DNA of 64,000 nucleotides from JAENVT01 sp031430695. Lineage in GTDB: Bacteria > Actinomycetota > Acidimicrobiia > Acidimicrobiales > Ilumatobacteraceae. Position numbers and translations under genes: made by a program. Below, piece by piece: positions 8,422-17,016 of this stretch. A model generated the notes under the pieces. That model had not been told where the DNA came from and ran no database searches. It saw only the letters and a list, made by a program, of their open reading frames with translations. The stretch lies in assembly GCA_031430695.1 (NCBI GenBank), contig JANPBZ010000142.1, positions 1 to 64,000 on the forward strand. The letters are read 5' to 3'. The stretch's first letter is position 1, and every line of letters begins with the position of its first letter.

Positions 8422-8714
8422 CTCTCGAACTGAACCGCGGCGCGGGCTTCGATCCACGGCTTCACCACACCACTTCGGATCTCGTCGTGCCGAGGATGCT
8501 TGTCGTACACGCGCCAGTCATCGATGGTGTCGAATTCGGCAACGATCGCGAAGTCGAAGTTGCCCATGTCCGACGCGCCTTGGTCGGTGCCGCACCGATA
8601 CGAGCGCACCTCGGCCAGACTCCCGGCAAACTCCAGGAGTTGAGCCTTGACCGTCTCGACATGACCGGCAGGTATGCCCGGCTTCCAACGGAACGCAACG
8701 ACATGAGTGATCAT
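8418..8714 (-). CDS. Stress-responsive A/B barrel (Dabb) domain protein
   Basis: A 98-residue single-domain ferredoxin-like barrel. The start MITHVVAFRWKPG is the typical Dabb strand; VRSYRCGTDQG and FDFAIVAEFDTIDDWRVYDKHPRHDE follow, ending with the WIEARAAVQFE strand. Such proteins are dimers; some catalyse small cyclisations or demethoxylation, most are unassigned. It converges on the PIN-like gene with a four-base tail overlap and is divergent from the FAD oxidoreductase. Confidence 0.85.
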   Translation of the reverse strand: MITHVVAFRWKPGIPAGHVETVKAQLLEFAGSLAEVRSYRCGTDQGASDMGNFDFAIVAEFDTIDDWRVYDKHPRHDEIRSGVVKPWIEARAAVQFES

Positions 8715-8771
8715 GTCCGCGACCGTAGCGTGCCCCGAAGTAACGTCGCACTCCGACAGGTGGTGAGACAC

Positions 8772-10211
8772 ATGGCCGTCAACAATCGTGACGACGACGA
8801 CGCAATCGATGAGTTCCATCTCGACGCGATAGCCGACGCCGACCCGTATCCATACTGGTACGACGACGCCGACGAGCCCGACAGCAACCCCACGCTGGTA
8901 CGCACCGAGACCTGTGATCTGTGCATCGTCGGCGGTGGCTACACCGGGTTGTGGACGGCGATCATCGCCAAGGAGCGCGACCCGTCGCGCGACATCGTGC
9001 TGATCGACGCCCACGAGATCGGCTCGGCGGCCAGTGGGCGCAACGGCGGGTTCATGGAGTCGAGCCTGACCCACGGTGTTGCCAACGGCCAGGAGCGCTT
9101 CCCGCAGGAGCTGCCGCTGCTGGAGGAGCTCGGCCTCCAGAATCTCAACGAGATCGAGGCAGCCATCAAGCGTTACAACATCGACTGCGACTACGAGCGC
9201 CCGGGCGTGATCGATGTCGCCACCAGCTCACATTCGCCCAGCTACCTCGACGAACTGCACGACGACTACCAACAGCTGCGAACGTTGGGGCAAAAGGTTG
9301 AATGGCTCGACGGTGAGGCCATGCGGGCTCAGATCAATTCGGCCACGTACACCGGCGGGCTGTGGCGCAAGGACCGTGCCGCGCTGGTCGACCCGGCCAG
9401 GCTCGTGTGGGGTCTGAAGAGTGCGGCGATGTCGCTGGGTGTTCGAATCTACGAAGACACCAAGGCAACATCGCTCGACAAAGACGGTGTCGGCGTCTTG
9501 ATCACCACGCCCCTTGGGCGAGTGCGCGCCGGCAAGGTGGCGCTCGCGACCAACGCCTTCAAGCCGCTGCTGAAGCGCATCGGCCACTACATGGCGCCGG
9601 TCTACGACTACTGCATGGTCACCGAGCCATTGTCGAACGCGCAGCTCGCCGACATCGGGTGGGGCAACCGCCAAGGCCTCAGCGACATCCCCAACCAGTT
9701 CCACTATTACCGCCTGACCGAGGACAACCGCATCCTGTGGGGCGGATACGACGCCATCTACTACTGGCGCGGCAAGATCGATGCCGAGCTCGAAAGCCGG
9801 CCGGAGACGTGGGCCAAGCTGAGCAAGCACTTCTTCGAGACGTTCCCTCAGTTGGAGGGTTTGAAGTTCACCCACGCATGGGGCGGTGCGATCGACACCT
9901 GCAGTCGATTCTGCGTGTTCTGGGGCCAGGCCATGCAGGGCCGCATCGCCTACGCCCTCGGTTACACCGGCCTCGGCGTCGCCTCCAGCCGCTTCGGCGG
10001 CGAGGTGATGGTCGACCTCCTGGACGGCAAGCGCTCACGTGCCACGCAAACCGACTTCGTGAAGGAGCGACCGCTGCCGTTTCCTCCTGAACCCTTCCGG
10101 TTCATCGGCATCCAGACGACCCGCTGGTCGCTGAACCGAGAAGATCGCACAGGCAAGCGCAACGCCTGGCTGCGGACCCTCGACCGGATGGGCTTGGGAT
10201 TCGACAGTTAG
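8772..10211 (+). CDS. FAD-dependent oxidoreductase (D-amino-acid oxidase/DadA superfamily)
   Basis: Flavoenzyme of 479 residues. The Rossmann dinucleotide motif CDLCIVGGGYTGLWTA (near residue 45) leads to VLIDAHEIGSAASGRNGGF, which is characteristic of the glycine/D-amino-acid oxidase group. The C-terminal segment holds HAWGGAIDTCSRFCVFWG and YALGYTGLGVASSRFGGE, closing the FAD site. It resembles GabD/PuuB-like amine oxidases acting on small amines, but the substrate cannot be read. The ATG at 8772 is chosen because the upstream in-frame sequence overlaps the divergent Dabb gene. Confidence 0.85.
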   Translation: MAVNNRDDDDAIDEFHLDAIADADPYPYWYDDADEPDSNPTLVRTETCDLCIVGGGYTGLWTAIIAKERDPSRDIVLIDAHEIGSAASGRNGGFMESSLTHGVANGQERFPQELPLLEELGLQNLNEIEAAIKRYNIDCDYERPGVIDVATSSHSPSYLDELHDDYQQLRTLGQKVEWLDGEAMRAQINSATYTGGLWRKDRAALVDPARLVWGLKSAAMSLGVRIYEDTKATSLDKDGVGVLITTPLGRVRAGKVALATNAFKPLLKRIGHYMAPVYDYCMVTEPLSNAQLADIGWGNRQGLSDIPNQFHYYRLTEDNRILWGGYDAIYYWRGKIDAELESRPETWAKLSKHFFETFPQLEGLKFTHAWGGAIDTCSRFCVFWGQAMQGRIAYALGYTGLGVASSRFGGEVMVDLLDGKRSRATQTDFVKERPLPFPPEPFRFIGIQTTRWSLNREDRTGKRNAWLRTLDRMGLGFDS

Positions 10212-10218
10212 TCGATGG

Positions 10219-10932
10219 TCAGATCGGAGCCACGACCGGGCTGGGATCGACAACAGGGCTGATCGCGGTGGACGTTGCGGCGATCTTTCCTTCTGCCGTC
10301 GTGGTGCTGTAGGTGATGGTGTTCAGTGCACCGCCGACGATCGCAACCTGCAAGGGCACCTCGCCCTCGCCGGTAATGCCAAGTGAAGCGATCGGTACGG
10401 TGACGACCAGCTGAACAGTCGTGCCGTCGTTGCTCGCCACGGTGACCGAGGTCGGAGCGGCCAAGGCATTGATCGGATCGACGGTTGGTGGATCCGAGTC
10501 GTCAGCCTCCCATTCACCATTTTCAGGCATCAGGAAGACGCCGACGGCGGTGTAAACGTACGACACCACACCGGCTTCGTTGCTGATCACCAACCGAGCA
10601 CCGTCGGGCAATCGGTCGCCATCGATGGTCAAGGCGACGACGCCGTCTATGGTCGCCGTTTGGTTGAAATGGTAACCACCACCGGTTGCCGCGACGGCCT
10701 GCTGCAGCAACGCCGCACCATCCACCGGGGCAAGCGTTGCCCCGACCGCCGTCGTCGTGGGCGGAGTGCCGGGATCGGGCACGATTGTCGGGGTGGCCAC
10801 GGCCACCGTCGTTGTCGTGTTCTCTATCGCCGACCCGACCGCTGGTGAGCTGTCGTCCGAACAGGCGCTGAAAACGAGCAGCAGCCCGGCCCCTCCGAAG
10901 AGGAGCCGGACTGCCTTGTTGTCCCTATACAA
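10219..10932 (-). CDS. Predicted lipoprotein of unknown function
   Basis: Starts at TTG (10932-10930), eight bases inside the upstream gene, giving 237 residues. The N-terminus LYRDNKAVRLLFGGAGLLLVFSACSDD is a lipoprotein signal with lipobox LVFSAC. A Thr/Pro-rich linker (TTTTVAVATPTIVPDPGTPPTTT) leads to a beta-rich domain reminiscent of LppX/LprAFG-type carriers (AVAATGGGYHFNQTATIDGVVALTIDGDR). The resemblance is from overall pattern only, and no function is claimed. An ATG further upstream would run through low-complexity Thr codons antisense-like to nothing useful and overlaps the previous gene more. Confidence 0.65.
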   Translation of the reverse strand: MYRDNKAVRLLFGGAGLLLVFSACSDDSSPAVGSAIENTTTTVAVATPTIVPDPGTPPTTTAVGATLAPVDGAALLQQAVAATGGGYHFNQTATIDGVVALTIDGDRLPDGARLVISNEAGVVSYVYTAVGVFLMPENGEWEADDSDPPTVDPINALAAPTSVTVASNDGTTVQLVVTVPIASLGITGEGEVPLQVAIVGGALNTITYSTTTAEGKIAATSTAISPVVDPSPVVAPI

Positions 10933-12001
10933 CTGTCGTGACGGTCGTACTGGTGTTGTCGTCGTCGTCATCGTCGTCGTGACCGCCGCGACCGCGATTG
11001 TCGCCGTCGTGGTTGTCGCCGTCGTCGTCGTCATCGTCATCGATGGTCGTCGACACGTTCGTGGTCGGATCAGCCGAGTCGCAGCGGATGCGCTCCTTGA
11101 CGTCGATGCGGATCATGCCATCGTCGCTCTTGACCTTGATGCGCACTCGCTCGTCACCCGAGAACCGTACGTCGATCTTGTTGTCGTCGGTACGAACATC
11201 GGCGGTAGCCGGTGTTGCGGTCACGGCGGACACAGAACCGTCTTCGGCAACGGTGTATGCAATCGTTGCGGCAGAACCGTCACAGAGCACGCCACTCCAG
11301 GTATGTGGGCCGGCTGCTTCAGCAGCAGCGACCGCAACACCCTTGAGACGGCTCAATGAAATGCTGAGCTTGGCCTCGGTCTCGCCTTCTTCCTCTTCGA
11401 CCTTGACCTTGATGGTGAGGGTTCGTGACTGATCACTGACGGGGTCGGTGAACTTGATCGAGACCCGAGCTGACTGCTCGTCCTCGTCGTCATCGTCGCC
11501 GGACGAATACTGGACAGTGCCGATCACTGCCGTTGCATCACTCGTGGTGACAAGCGTGATGTCGGGGCCGCCAACTGCAGTCGCGCCAATGGTGAAAGCA
11601 ACCGTGGTGGCAATGCCCGTGCCGAACAGGTCACCGCTCCAGCTTCCGGGACCGGAAACGTCAGCCAGCGAGCCGGCGCGAGCGGAAACGCTCTGTCCGC
11701 CCTTCTTCGACCTGACGACAACCTTGGCCGTGGAGGTGGGATCGGTGGGATCTGCGCTCGTGAAGACGACCTTGCGCGGGCTGAGCTCGTCGGCCACGGT
11801 GTTGGTGGCCGGGTCGACGGTGACCTGGGTGAGGGCCCCGCCGGGGCCGGTGGTGATACTGAGCTTCAGCGGTACGCCGAACAACGGCAACTCCACTGTG
11901 GTGGGTACCGGGTCCGCGGCGGACGCCGTTTGCACGACGACTCCACCCATCAGCATGGTGCCTAGCACTGCTGCAGCCACCCCAATCAAATGTCGCTTCA
12001 T
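10925..12001 (-). CDS. Exported protein with Asp/Thr-rich C-terminal tail
   Basis: A 358-residue secreted protein. ATG 12001 follows GGAGGTAACTCGAAA, a good ribosome site. MKRHLIGVAAAVLGTMLMGG...ASAADP is a Sec signal ending in an AxA site. The body has two repeated modules, each with a WSG(V/D)L(C/F) core, a TIAYT/TTVAFT strand and an R(V/S)SIKF or KIDVRFSGDERVRIKVK acidic-basic strand, suggesting an internal duplication. The tail is long runs of Asp with Thr, ending STTVTTVV. Acidic tails of this kind could bind Ca2+. I do not recognise the family. It is coupled to the lipoprotein gene. Confidence 0.75.
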   Translation of the reverse strand: MKRHLIGVAAAVLGTMLMGGVVVQTASAADPVPTTVELPLFGVPLKLSITTGPGGALTQVTVDPATNTVADELSPRKVVFTSADPTDPTSTAKVVVRSKKGGQSVSARAGSLADVSGPGSWSGDLFGTGIATTVAFTIGATAVGGPDITLVTTSDATAVIGTVQYSSGDDDDEDEQSARVSIKFTDPVSDQSRTLTIKVKVEEEEGETEAKLSISLSRLKGVAVAAAEAAGPHTWSGVLCDGSAATIAYTVAEDGSVSAVTATPATADVRTDDNKIDVRFSGDERVRIKVKSDDGMIRIDVKERIRCDSADPTTNVSTTIDDDDDDDGDNHDGDNRGRGGHDDDDDDDNTSTTVTTVV

Positions 12002-12049
12002 TTTCGAGTTACCTCCGAAATAGTTCGCCGCGCCCGCGTCGGACTCTTG

Positions 12050-12078
12050 TTTATCTGCAACCGACACGCCCAGCTCAA
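12050..12078 (-). promoter_or_regulatory. Candidate promoter for the exported-protein/lipoprotein pair
   Basis: On the reverse strand TTGAGC and GATAAA are separated by 17 bases, fitting a housekeeping sigma promoter. A transcript would begin near 12043 and carry the GGAGG ribosome site of the gene starting at 12001. A small AAGAC-A-GTCTT dyad sits upstream at 12097-12107. Confidence 0.4.
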
Positions 12079-12112
12079 GGTGAAGGTTTTGGACTTAAGA
12101 CAGTCTTGACAG

Positions 12113-13081
12113 TCAACTCCACAGAGTGACGTACACCGGAGGGCGGAACTTGGCCGCGGGCACACCACTGTCTGGCCGATACATCGCCTGCATCGCGTCG
12201 GGAGTTCGCACGAAGCGGCGCAGCTTGTCGGCCGCGCTCGATCGACGCTGCGACTCCAGTGAACTCACGTATAACAGCAGGTCGACTGGCATATCGGGTG
12301 CTCGCACCCTGGTCAAAGCGCCACGATCGACCTCGGCTGCGACCATGTGGTCGATGGCCGGCGCGACCCCGTCGCCTGCGGCCGCAGCCGACCAGGCCGA
12401 CTTCTCGTTGGCGAACACCCGGATGTGGGATTCGGGGACCCGATACCTCGCTAAAAGTGAGCCAACATCGCTGTGCGGGTCGGTCCCGGTCGGGTCGACC
12501 AACCAGCGCAGGCCGGCGAGGCCTCCACCGTTGACACGCAGGTCAGGATGCCCGACGAGCGTGATCCGGTACCTCATCACTGCCTCGGCGTCGATGCCTG
12601 GCAAGCGGGGCCCGACGGCCACGTCGGCGAGCCGCTCCTCGATCAACGCGGCCATCTCCTCGGTGGTTGCGACGCCGAGACTGACCTCGATCCCGCCGGC
12701 GCGAGCAGTGAACGCCTGAAGGAGGGCCGGCACGATCGACTGCGACAACGTGCTGGTCGTCACCACTCGCAGCAGCTCGGCAGCGCCGTTCGACTGTCTC
12801 ACGGCGACCTCGGCATCGACGGCCAGGTTCACCATCTGCGACGCGATCGACACCACGCGACGCCCCGCAGGGGTCAACTCCATGCCGGTTCCGCTGCGTG
12901 AGATCAGCGGATCGTCGAGATGTTGGCGCAGCGCCGCCAAGGCTTGCGATACGGCTGGCTCACTGACACCGAGAGCGGCCGCTGCGGCGCGGACCGACCC
13001 GAGTCGTGACACCAACACGAATACTTTCAACTGGGCGAGAGTCACCGTCGCGGAACTGTAGGGCCACCACCAGGCCGCCAT
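12113..13081 (-). CDS. LysR-family transcriptional regulator, probable regulator of the form I CO dehydrogenase genes
   Basis: Regulator of 322 residues. The N-terminal winged helix is LAQLKVFVLVSRLGSVRAAAAALGVSEPAVSQAL, and the C-terminal part is a periplasmic-binding-like effector domain (from about residue 100). A GTG at 13045 (VTLAQLKVF) would remove an unusual Trp-rich leader and may be the true start. It is divergent from coxM with a 131-bp gap, the standard arrangement for a LysR regulator and its target. The inducer is unknown; CO itself or a metabolic signal is possible. Confidence 0.88.
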   Translation of the reverse strand: MAAWWWPYSSATVTLAQLKVFVLVSRLGSVRAAAAALGVSEPAVSQALAALRQHLDDPLISRSGTGMELTPAGRRVVSIASQMVNLAVDAEVAVRQSNGAAELLRVVTTSTLSQSIVPALLQAFTARAGGIEVSLGVATTEEMAALIEERLADVAVGPRLPGIDAEAVMRYRITLVGHPDLRVNGGGLAGLRWLVDPTGTDPHSDVGSLLARYRVPESHIRVFANEKSAWSAAAAGDGVAPAIDHMVAAEVDRGALTRVRAPDMPVDLLLYVSSLESQRRSSAADKLRRFVRTPDAMQAMYRPDSGVPAAKFRPPVYVTLWS

Positions 13082-13091
13082 CGGGTCGAGA

Positions 13092-13105
13092 TAACCCTTC
13101 GGTTA
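13092..13105. promoter_or_regulatory. Candidate LysR box between the regulator and coxM
   Basis: Perfect TAACC-CTTC-GGTTA inverted repeat in the gap between the divergent LysR gene and coxM. Its length is close to the T-N11-A LysR consensus. Position fits autoregulation plus activation of the cox operon. Confidence 0.4.
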
Positions 13106-13212
13106 GGACGCCGTTGACGGTCGGACCTCCGTCGCCCATGCTCTCGGCTGGGGCCAGTACTGGGTGGCCCTGCGCTATTCATCCTGGGGGCCAGTGAGGA
13201 TCGGGGGATCTC

Positions 13213-14082
13213 ATGCAAATTCCACCGCCGTTCGAGTACGAGCGAGCGACCAGCATCGACCATGCGATTGCACTGCTGGATCGACTTGGGCCAGAGGCCC
13301 GACTGGTGGCGGGGGGACACAGCCTGCTGCCGATGATGAAACTCCGTCTCGCCAGACCCGAGCATCTCATCGACATCAACGATCTCGACCTGGCGTATGT
13401 CCGCGTCGAGGGCGATGAGATTCGGATCGGTGCCATGACCCGGCACCGAGAGTTGCTCGAGTCGGCTGTCGCCGCCGAGCACTACGCAATCTTCGGCGAG
13501 GCCGAGCGTGTGATCGCCGACCCCATCGTGCGTAATCGTGGAACCGTCGGTGGATCGCTCTGCCAGGCGGACCCATCGGAGGACCTCTCAGCGGTGATGT
13601 CGGCCCTGGCCGCGACGATCGTGTTGCATTCCAAGAACGGCGAGCGAACAGTGCCGGCGCGTGAGTTCCATCAGGGACCATACGAAACTGCCGCACTGCC
13701 CGGCGAGATCCTCACCGAGATCCGTGTGCCGATCCGCCACCAAACCCGTAGTGCCTACGAGAAGGTCGAGCGTCGCGCCGGCGACTGGGCCGTCGCCGCT
13801 TCGGGTGTGTTCGTCAGCATGAGCGGCGACGTCGTGCTTGATTGTGGCATCGGTCTGACCGCAGTCGGTGTCGAGCATTTCTGCGCACCTGCGGCCGAAG
13901 CTGCCTTGCGCGGACAGTCGCCGACCGAAGACAACATTGCGGCTGCTGCACAACTCGCCGCCGACGCCAGCAACCCATCCAGCGATCAACGCGGTCCTGC
14001 CGACTACAAGCGGCATCTCGCCAAGGAACTCACTGCACGTGCACTTCGCCGCGCAGTTGCTCGAGCACAGGGAGGATCATGA
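13213..14082 (+). CDS. coxM: Aerobic CO dehydrogenase medium FAD subunit (form I)
   Basis: FAD subunit of 289 residues; it takes electrons from the small subunit and passes them to the quinone pool. FAD-binding signatures are AGGHSLLPMMKLRLARP (near residue 32) and NRGTVGGSLCQADPSEDL (near 111). ATG 13213 follows GGGGG. It is the first gene of coxM-coxS-coxL, the order typical of form I enzymes, and its stop overlaps the coxS start. Confidence 0.95.
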   Translation: MQIPPPFEYERATSIDHAIALLDRLGPEARLVAGGHSLLPMMKLRLARPEHLIDINDLDLAYVRVEGDEIRIGAMTRHRELLESAVAAEHYAIFGEAERVIADPIVRNRGTVGGSLCQADPSEDLSAVMSALAATIVLHSKNGERTVPAREFHQGPYETAALPGEILTEIRVPIRHQTRSAYEKVERRAGDWAVAASGVFVSMSGDVVLDCGIGLTAVGVEHFCAPAAEAALRGQSPTEDNIAAAAQLAADASNPSSDQRGPADYKRHLAKELTARALRRAVARAQGGS

Positions 14083-14588
14083 TGCAAGTGACCATCAACG
14101 TCAACGGTCAAGATGTCACCCGCGACGTCGAACCGCGGCTGCTCTTGATCCACTTCATTCGAGATCACCTCCAGCTGACTGGCAGCCACTGGGGTTGCGA
14201 CACCTCCAACTGCGGCGTGTGCGTCGTGTGGATGGACGGCGAGCCAGTGAAGTCATGCACCGTGTTGACCGCAATGGCCGACGGCCGCAAGATCCGCACC
14301 GTCGAGGATCTCGAGCAAGGCGGTGTGCTCAGCCCGATCCAACAGGGATTCATGAACGAGCACGGTCTGCAGTGTGGATTCTGCACACCGGCGATGCTGA
14401 TGACCGGTCAGGCGTTGCTCGACCGCAACCCGGACCCGAGCACCGGCGAAATCCGCGAGGCCATCTGCGGCACCATCTGCCGCTGCACCGGATACGAGAA
14501 CATCGTGCGAGCCATCCGTTGGGCCGCCGAACACGCCGACGACAACGCCAATGAGAACGCCAACAAGGTCGAGGAGGTAACGGTATGA
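14079..14588 (+). CDS. coxS: Aerobic CO dehydrogenase small [2Fe-2S] subunit (form I)
   Basis: Iron-sulfur subunit of 169 residues. Cluster II ligands are in GCDTSNCGVCVVWMDGE plus KSCTV; cluster I ligands are in QCGFCTPAM and CRCTGY. The GGAGG ribosome site overlaps the end of coxM, and either ATG 14079 or ATG 14082 could be used. The C-terminal tail (ADDNANENANKVEEVTV) is an extension beyond the compact domain. The stop overlaps coxL. Confidence 0.95.
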   Translation: MMQVTINVNGQDVTRDVEPRLLLIHFIRDHLQLTGSHWGCDTSNCGVCVVWMDGEPVKSCTVLTAMADGRKIRTVEDLEQGGVLSPIQQGFMNEHGLQCGFCTPAMLMTGQALLDRNPDPSTGEIREAICGTICRCTGYENIVRAIRWAAEHADDNANENANKVEEVTV

Positions 14589-16987
14589 CCGTCACAGAGG
14601 TACCGACGAGCGCGGGCGGGAACCCGATCGGGTTCGGCCGCATGCTGCGCAAGGAGGACGCCAGGTTCCTGCGCGGCCAGGGGCACTACATCGATGATCT
14701 CACCATGCCCGGCATGCTCCATGGCGCAATCCTGCGCAGCCCGGTAGCGCATGCGCTAATCAAGTCGATCGACACATCCGCCGCCGAGGCACACCCGAAG
14801 GTAAAGGCCGTGATCACGGGCGCCGTCCTGGAGACGCTCGGTCTGGCATGGGTGCCGACATTGTCGTACGACACCGCCGCGGTGCTCGCCACCGACAAGG
14901 TGCGCTTCCAAGGCCAAGAGGTCGCCTTCGTGATCGCCGAGGACAAGTACTCGGCGCGCGATGCGTTGGAGTTGATCGAGGTCGAATACGAGATCTTGGA
15001 GCCGGTCATCGACGCCAAGAAGGCGCTCGATCCCGGCGCGCCGGTCATCCGTACCGACAAGGAAGGCAAGACCGACAACCACATCTTCGACTGGGAGGCA
15101 GGCGACGAGGCCAAGTGCGACGCCGCGTTCGCCAAGGCCGACGTGATCGTGAAGCAGGACATGCTGTACCCGCGCACGCATCCCTCGCCGATGGAGACAT
15201 GCGGTTCTGTGGCGTACATGGACAAGGTCACTGGACAGTTGACGATCTGGTGCACATCGCAGGCCCCGCATGCCCACCGCACCGTGTACGCCTTGGTGGC
15301 CGGTCTCCCCGAACACAAGATCCGCGTGGTCACACAGGACATCGGTGGTGGCTTCGGCAACAAGGTCGGCATCTATTCCGGGTACGTGCTGTCGATCGTC
15401 GGGTCCATCGTCACCGGCAAGCCGGTGAAGTGGATGGAGGACCGTAGCGAGCACTTGATGAGCACGGCGTTCGCCCGCGATTACCACATGCACGGCGAGA
15501 TCGCCGCGACGAAGGAGGGCAAGATCCTCGGCGTGCGCGTCAACGTGCTGGCTGATCACGGTTGCTTCAACGGCACAGCGCAGCCGACCAAGTTCCCCGC
15601 CGGGTTCTTCCACATCTTCACGGGCAGCTACGACTACGAAGCGGCACATTGCAAGGTGACCGGGGTGTACACCAACAAGGCACCAGGCGGTGTCGCCTAC
15701 GCCTGCTCGTTCCGAATCACCGAGGCCGTGTATCTCGTCGAGCGACTCGTCGACTGCCTGGCCATGGAGATGAAGATCGATCCAGCGCAGCTGCGGTTGC
15801 AGAACCTGTTGCGTGAAGAGCAGTTCCCGTACACCACACCGACCGGCTGGGAATACGACAGCGGCAACTACGCACCGGCCTTGCACGAGGCAATGCGAAT
15901 CGCCGGCTACGACGAGCTCCGTGCCGAGCAGGCGGCGCGCCGCCAACGACGCGCCGCCGGAGATACCAGCGAGCCCTTGATGGGGATCGGCATCTCCTTC
16001 TTCACCGAAGGTGTCGGCGCCGGACCGCGCAAGCACATGGACATCCTCGGTCTCGGCATGGCAGACGGCGCAGAGCTGAGGGTGCACCCAACCGGTAAGG
16101 CGCAGCTCCGGCTGAGCTGCATCACGCAAGGCCAGGGGCACCAAACGACCTTTGCGCAGATCGTCGCCCAGGAGTTGGGCATCCCGCCGGAGGACGTCGA
16201 AGTCATCCAAGGCGACACCGACAACACTCCGTTCGGCCTCGGCACGTATGGTTCACGTTCGACGCCTGTCAGCGGCGGTGCCGCGGCGATCGTGGCGCGG
16301 CGAGTGCGCGACAAGGCCCGCATTGTTGCCGCCGCAGCGCTCGAATGCTCGCCCGACGACCTCGAGTGGGAGCTCGGGCGTTGGCAGGTGAAGGGTGACC
16401 CGGAGAAGGGCAAGACGATCCAGGAAATCGCCATGCTGTCGCACAGCTCGCTGGAACTGCCCGACGGTGTCGAGGGACACCTCGACGGGCAGTGCGTCTA
16501 CAACCCGCCGAACCTCACCTACCCCTTCGGCGCCTACATCTGCGTCACCGACGTCGACCCCGGCACGGGCGAGGTCAAAGTACGCCGCTTCATCGCCGTC
16601 GACGACTGCGGACCGCGGATCAACCCGATGATCGTCGAAGGGCAGGTTCACGGTGGTCTCGCCGACGGCGTCGGCATGGCACTGATGCAGGTGATCGCCT
16701 TCGACGAGGACGGCAACAACCTCGGCGGATCGTTCATGGACTATCTGCTGCCGACCTCGATGGAATGCCCGTCATGGGAGCTTGGTGAAACGATCACGCC
16801 ATCACCGCATCACCCGCTGGGCGTCAAGGGTGTCGGTGAGTCGGCAACGGTTGGTTCGCCGCCAGCGGTCGTCAACTCAGTGCTCGACGCCATCCAGGTA
16901 CGTCACGCCGACATGCCATTGACCCCGGCACAGGTCTGGAGAGCCATCCAGGGCAACCCGTTCCGCACCGACATGGCGATCACGTAA
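14585..16987 (+). CDS. coxL: Aerobic CO dehydrogenase large Mo-Cu subunit (form I, AYACSFR)
   Basis: Catalytic subunit of 800 residues that oxidises CO with water to CO2 at a Mo-S-Cu centre bound to molybdopterin cytosine dinucleotide. The loop at about residues 372-378 reads AYACSFR, matching the form I signature AYxCSFR whose Cys binds copper. GGGFGNK near 258 and the catalytic Glu in KGVGESATVG near 751 are also present. Length equals characterised form I subunits. With coxM and coxS it forms a complete enzyme. Accessory genes follow on the same strand. Confidence 0.96.
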   Translation: MTVTEVPTSAGGNPIGFGRMLRKEDARFLRGQGHYIDDLTMPGMLHGAILRSPVAHALIKSIDTSAAEAHPKVKAVITGAVLETLGLAWVPTLSYDTAAVLATDKVRFQGQEVAFVIAEDKYSARDALELIEVEYEILEPVIDAKKALDPGAPVIRTDKEGKTDNHIFDWEAGDEAKCDAAFAKADVIVKQDMLYPRTHPSPMETCGSVAYMDKVTGQLTIWCTSQAPHAHRTVYALVAGLPEHKIRVVTQDIGGGFGNKVGIYSGYVLSIVGSIVTGKPVKWMEDRSEHLMSTAFARDYHMHGEIAATKEGKILGVRVNVLADHGCFNGTAQPTKFPAGFFHIFTGSYDYEAAHCKVTGVYTNKAPGGVAYACSFRITEAVYLVERLVDCLAMEMKIDPAQLRLQNLLREEQFPYTTPTGWEYDSGNYAPALHEAMRIAGYDELRAEQAARRQRRAAGDTSEPLMGIGISFFTEGVGAGPRKHMDILGLGMADGAELRVHPTGKAQLRLSCITQGQGHQTTFAQIVAQELGIPPEDVEVIQGDTDNTPFGLGTYGSRSTPVSGGAAAIVARRVRDKARIVAAAALECSPDDLEWELGRWQVKGDPEKGKTIQEIAMLSHSSLELPDGVEGHLDGQCVYNPPNLTYPFGAYICVTDVDPGTGEVKVRRFIAVDDCGPRINPMIVEGQVHGGLADGVGMALMQVIAFDEDGNNLGGSFMDYLLPTSMECPSWELGETITPSPHHPLGVKGVGESATVGSPPAVVNSVLDAIQVRHADMPLTPAQVWRAIQGNPFRTDMAIT

Positions 16988-17016
16988 TAGATGGCCTGGC
17001 AGTTAGCGTTTTCTCG

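Noticed and set aside
14756..16210. 484-residue open frame antisense to the form I large subunit
   Set aside because: High-GC codon bias opens long antisense frames; the residues are His/Asp/Arg-rich with no family pattern, and the sense gene is certain.
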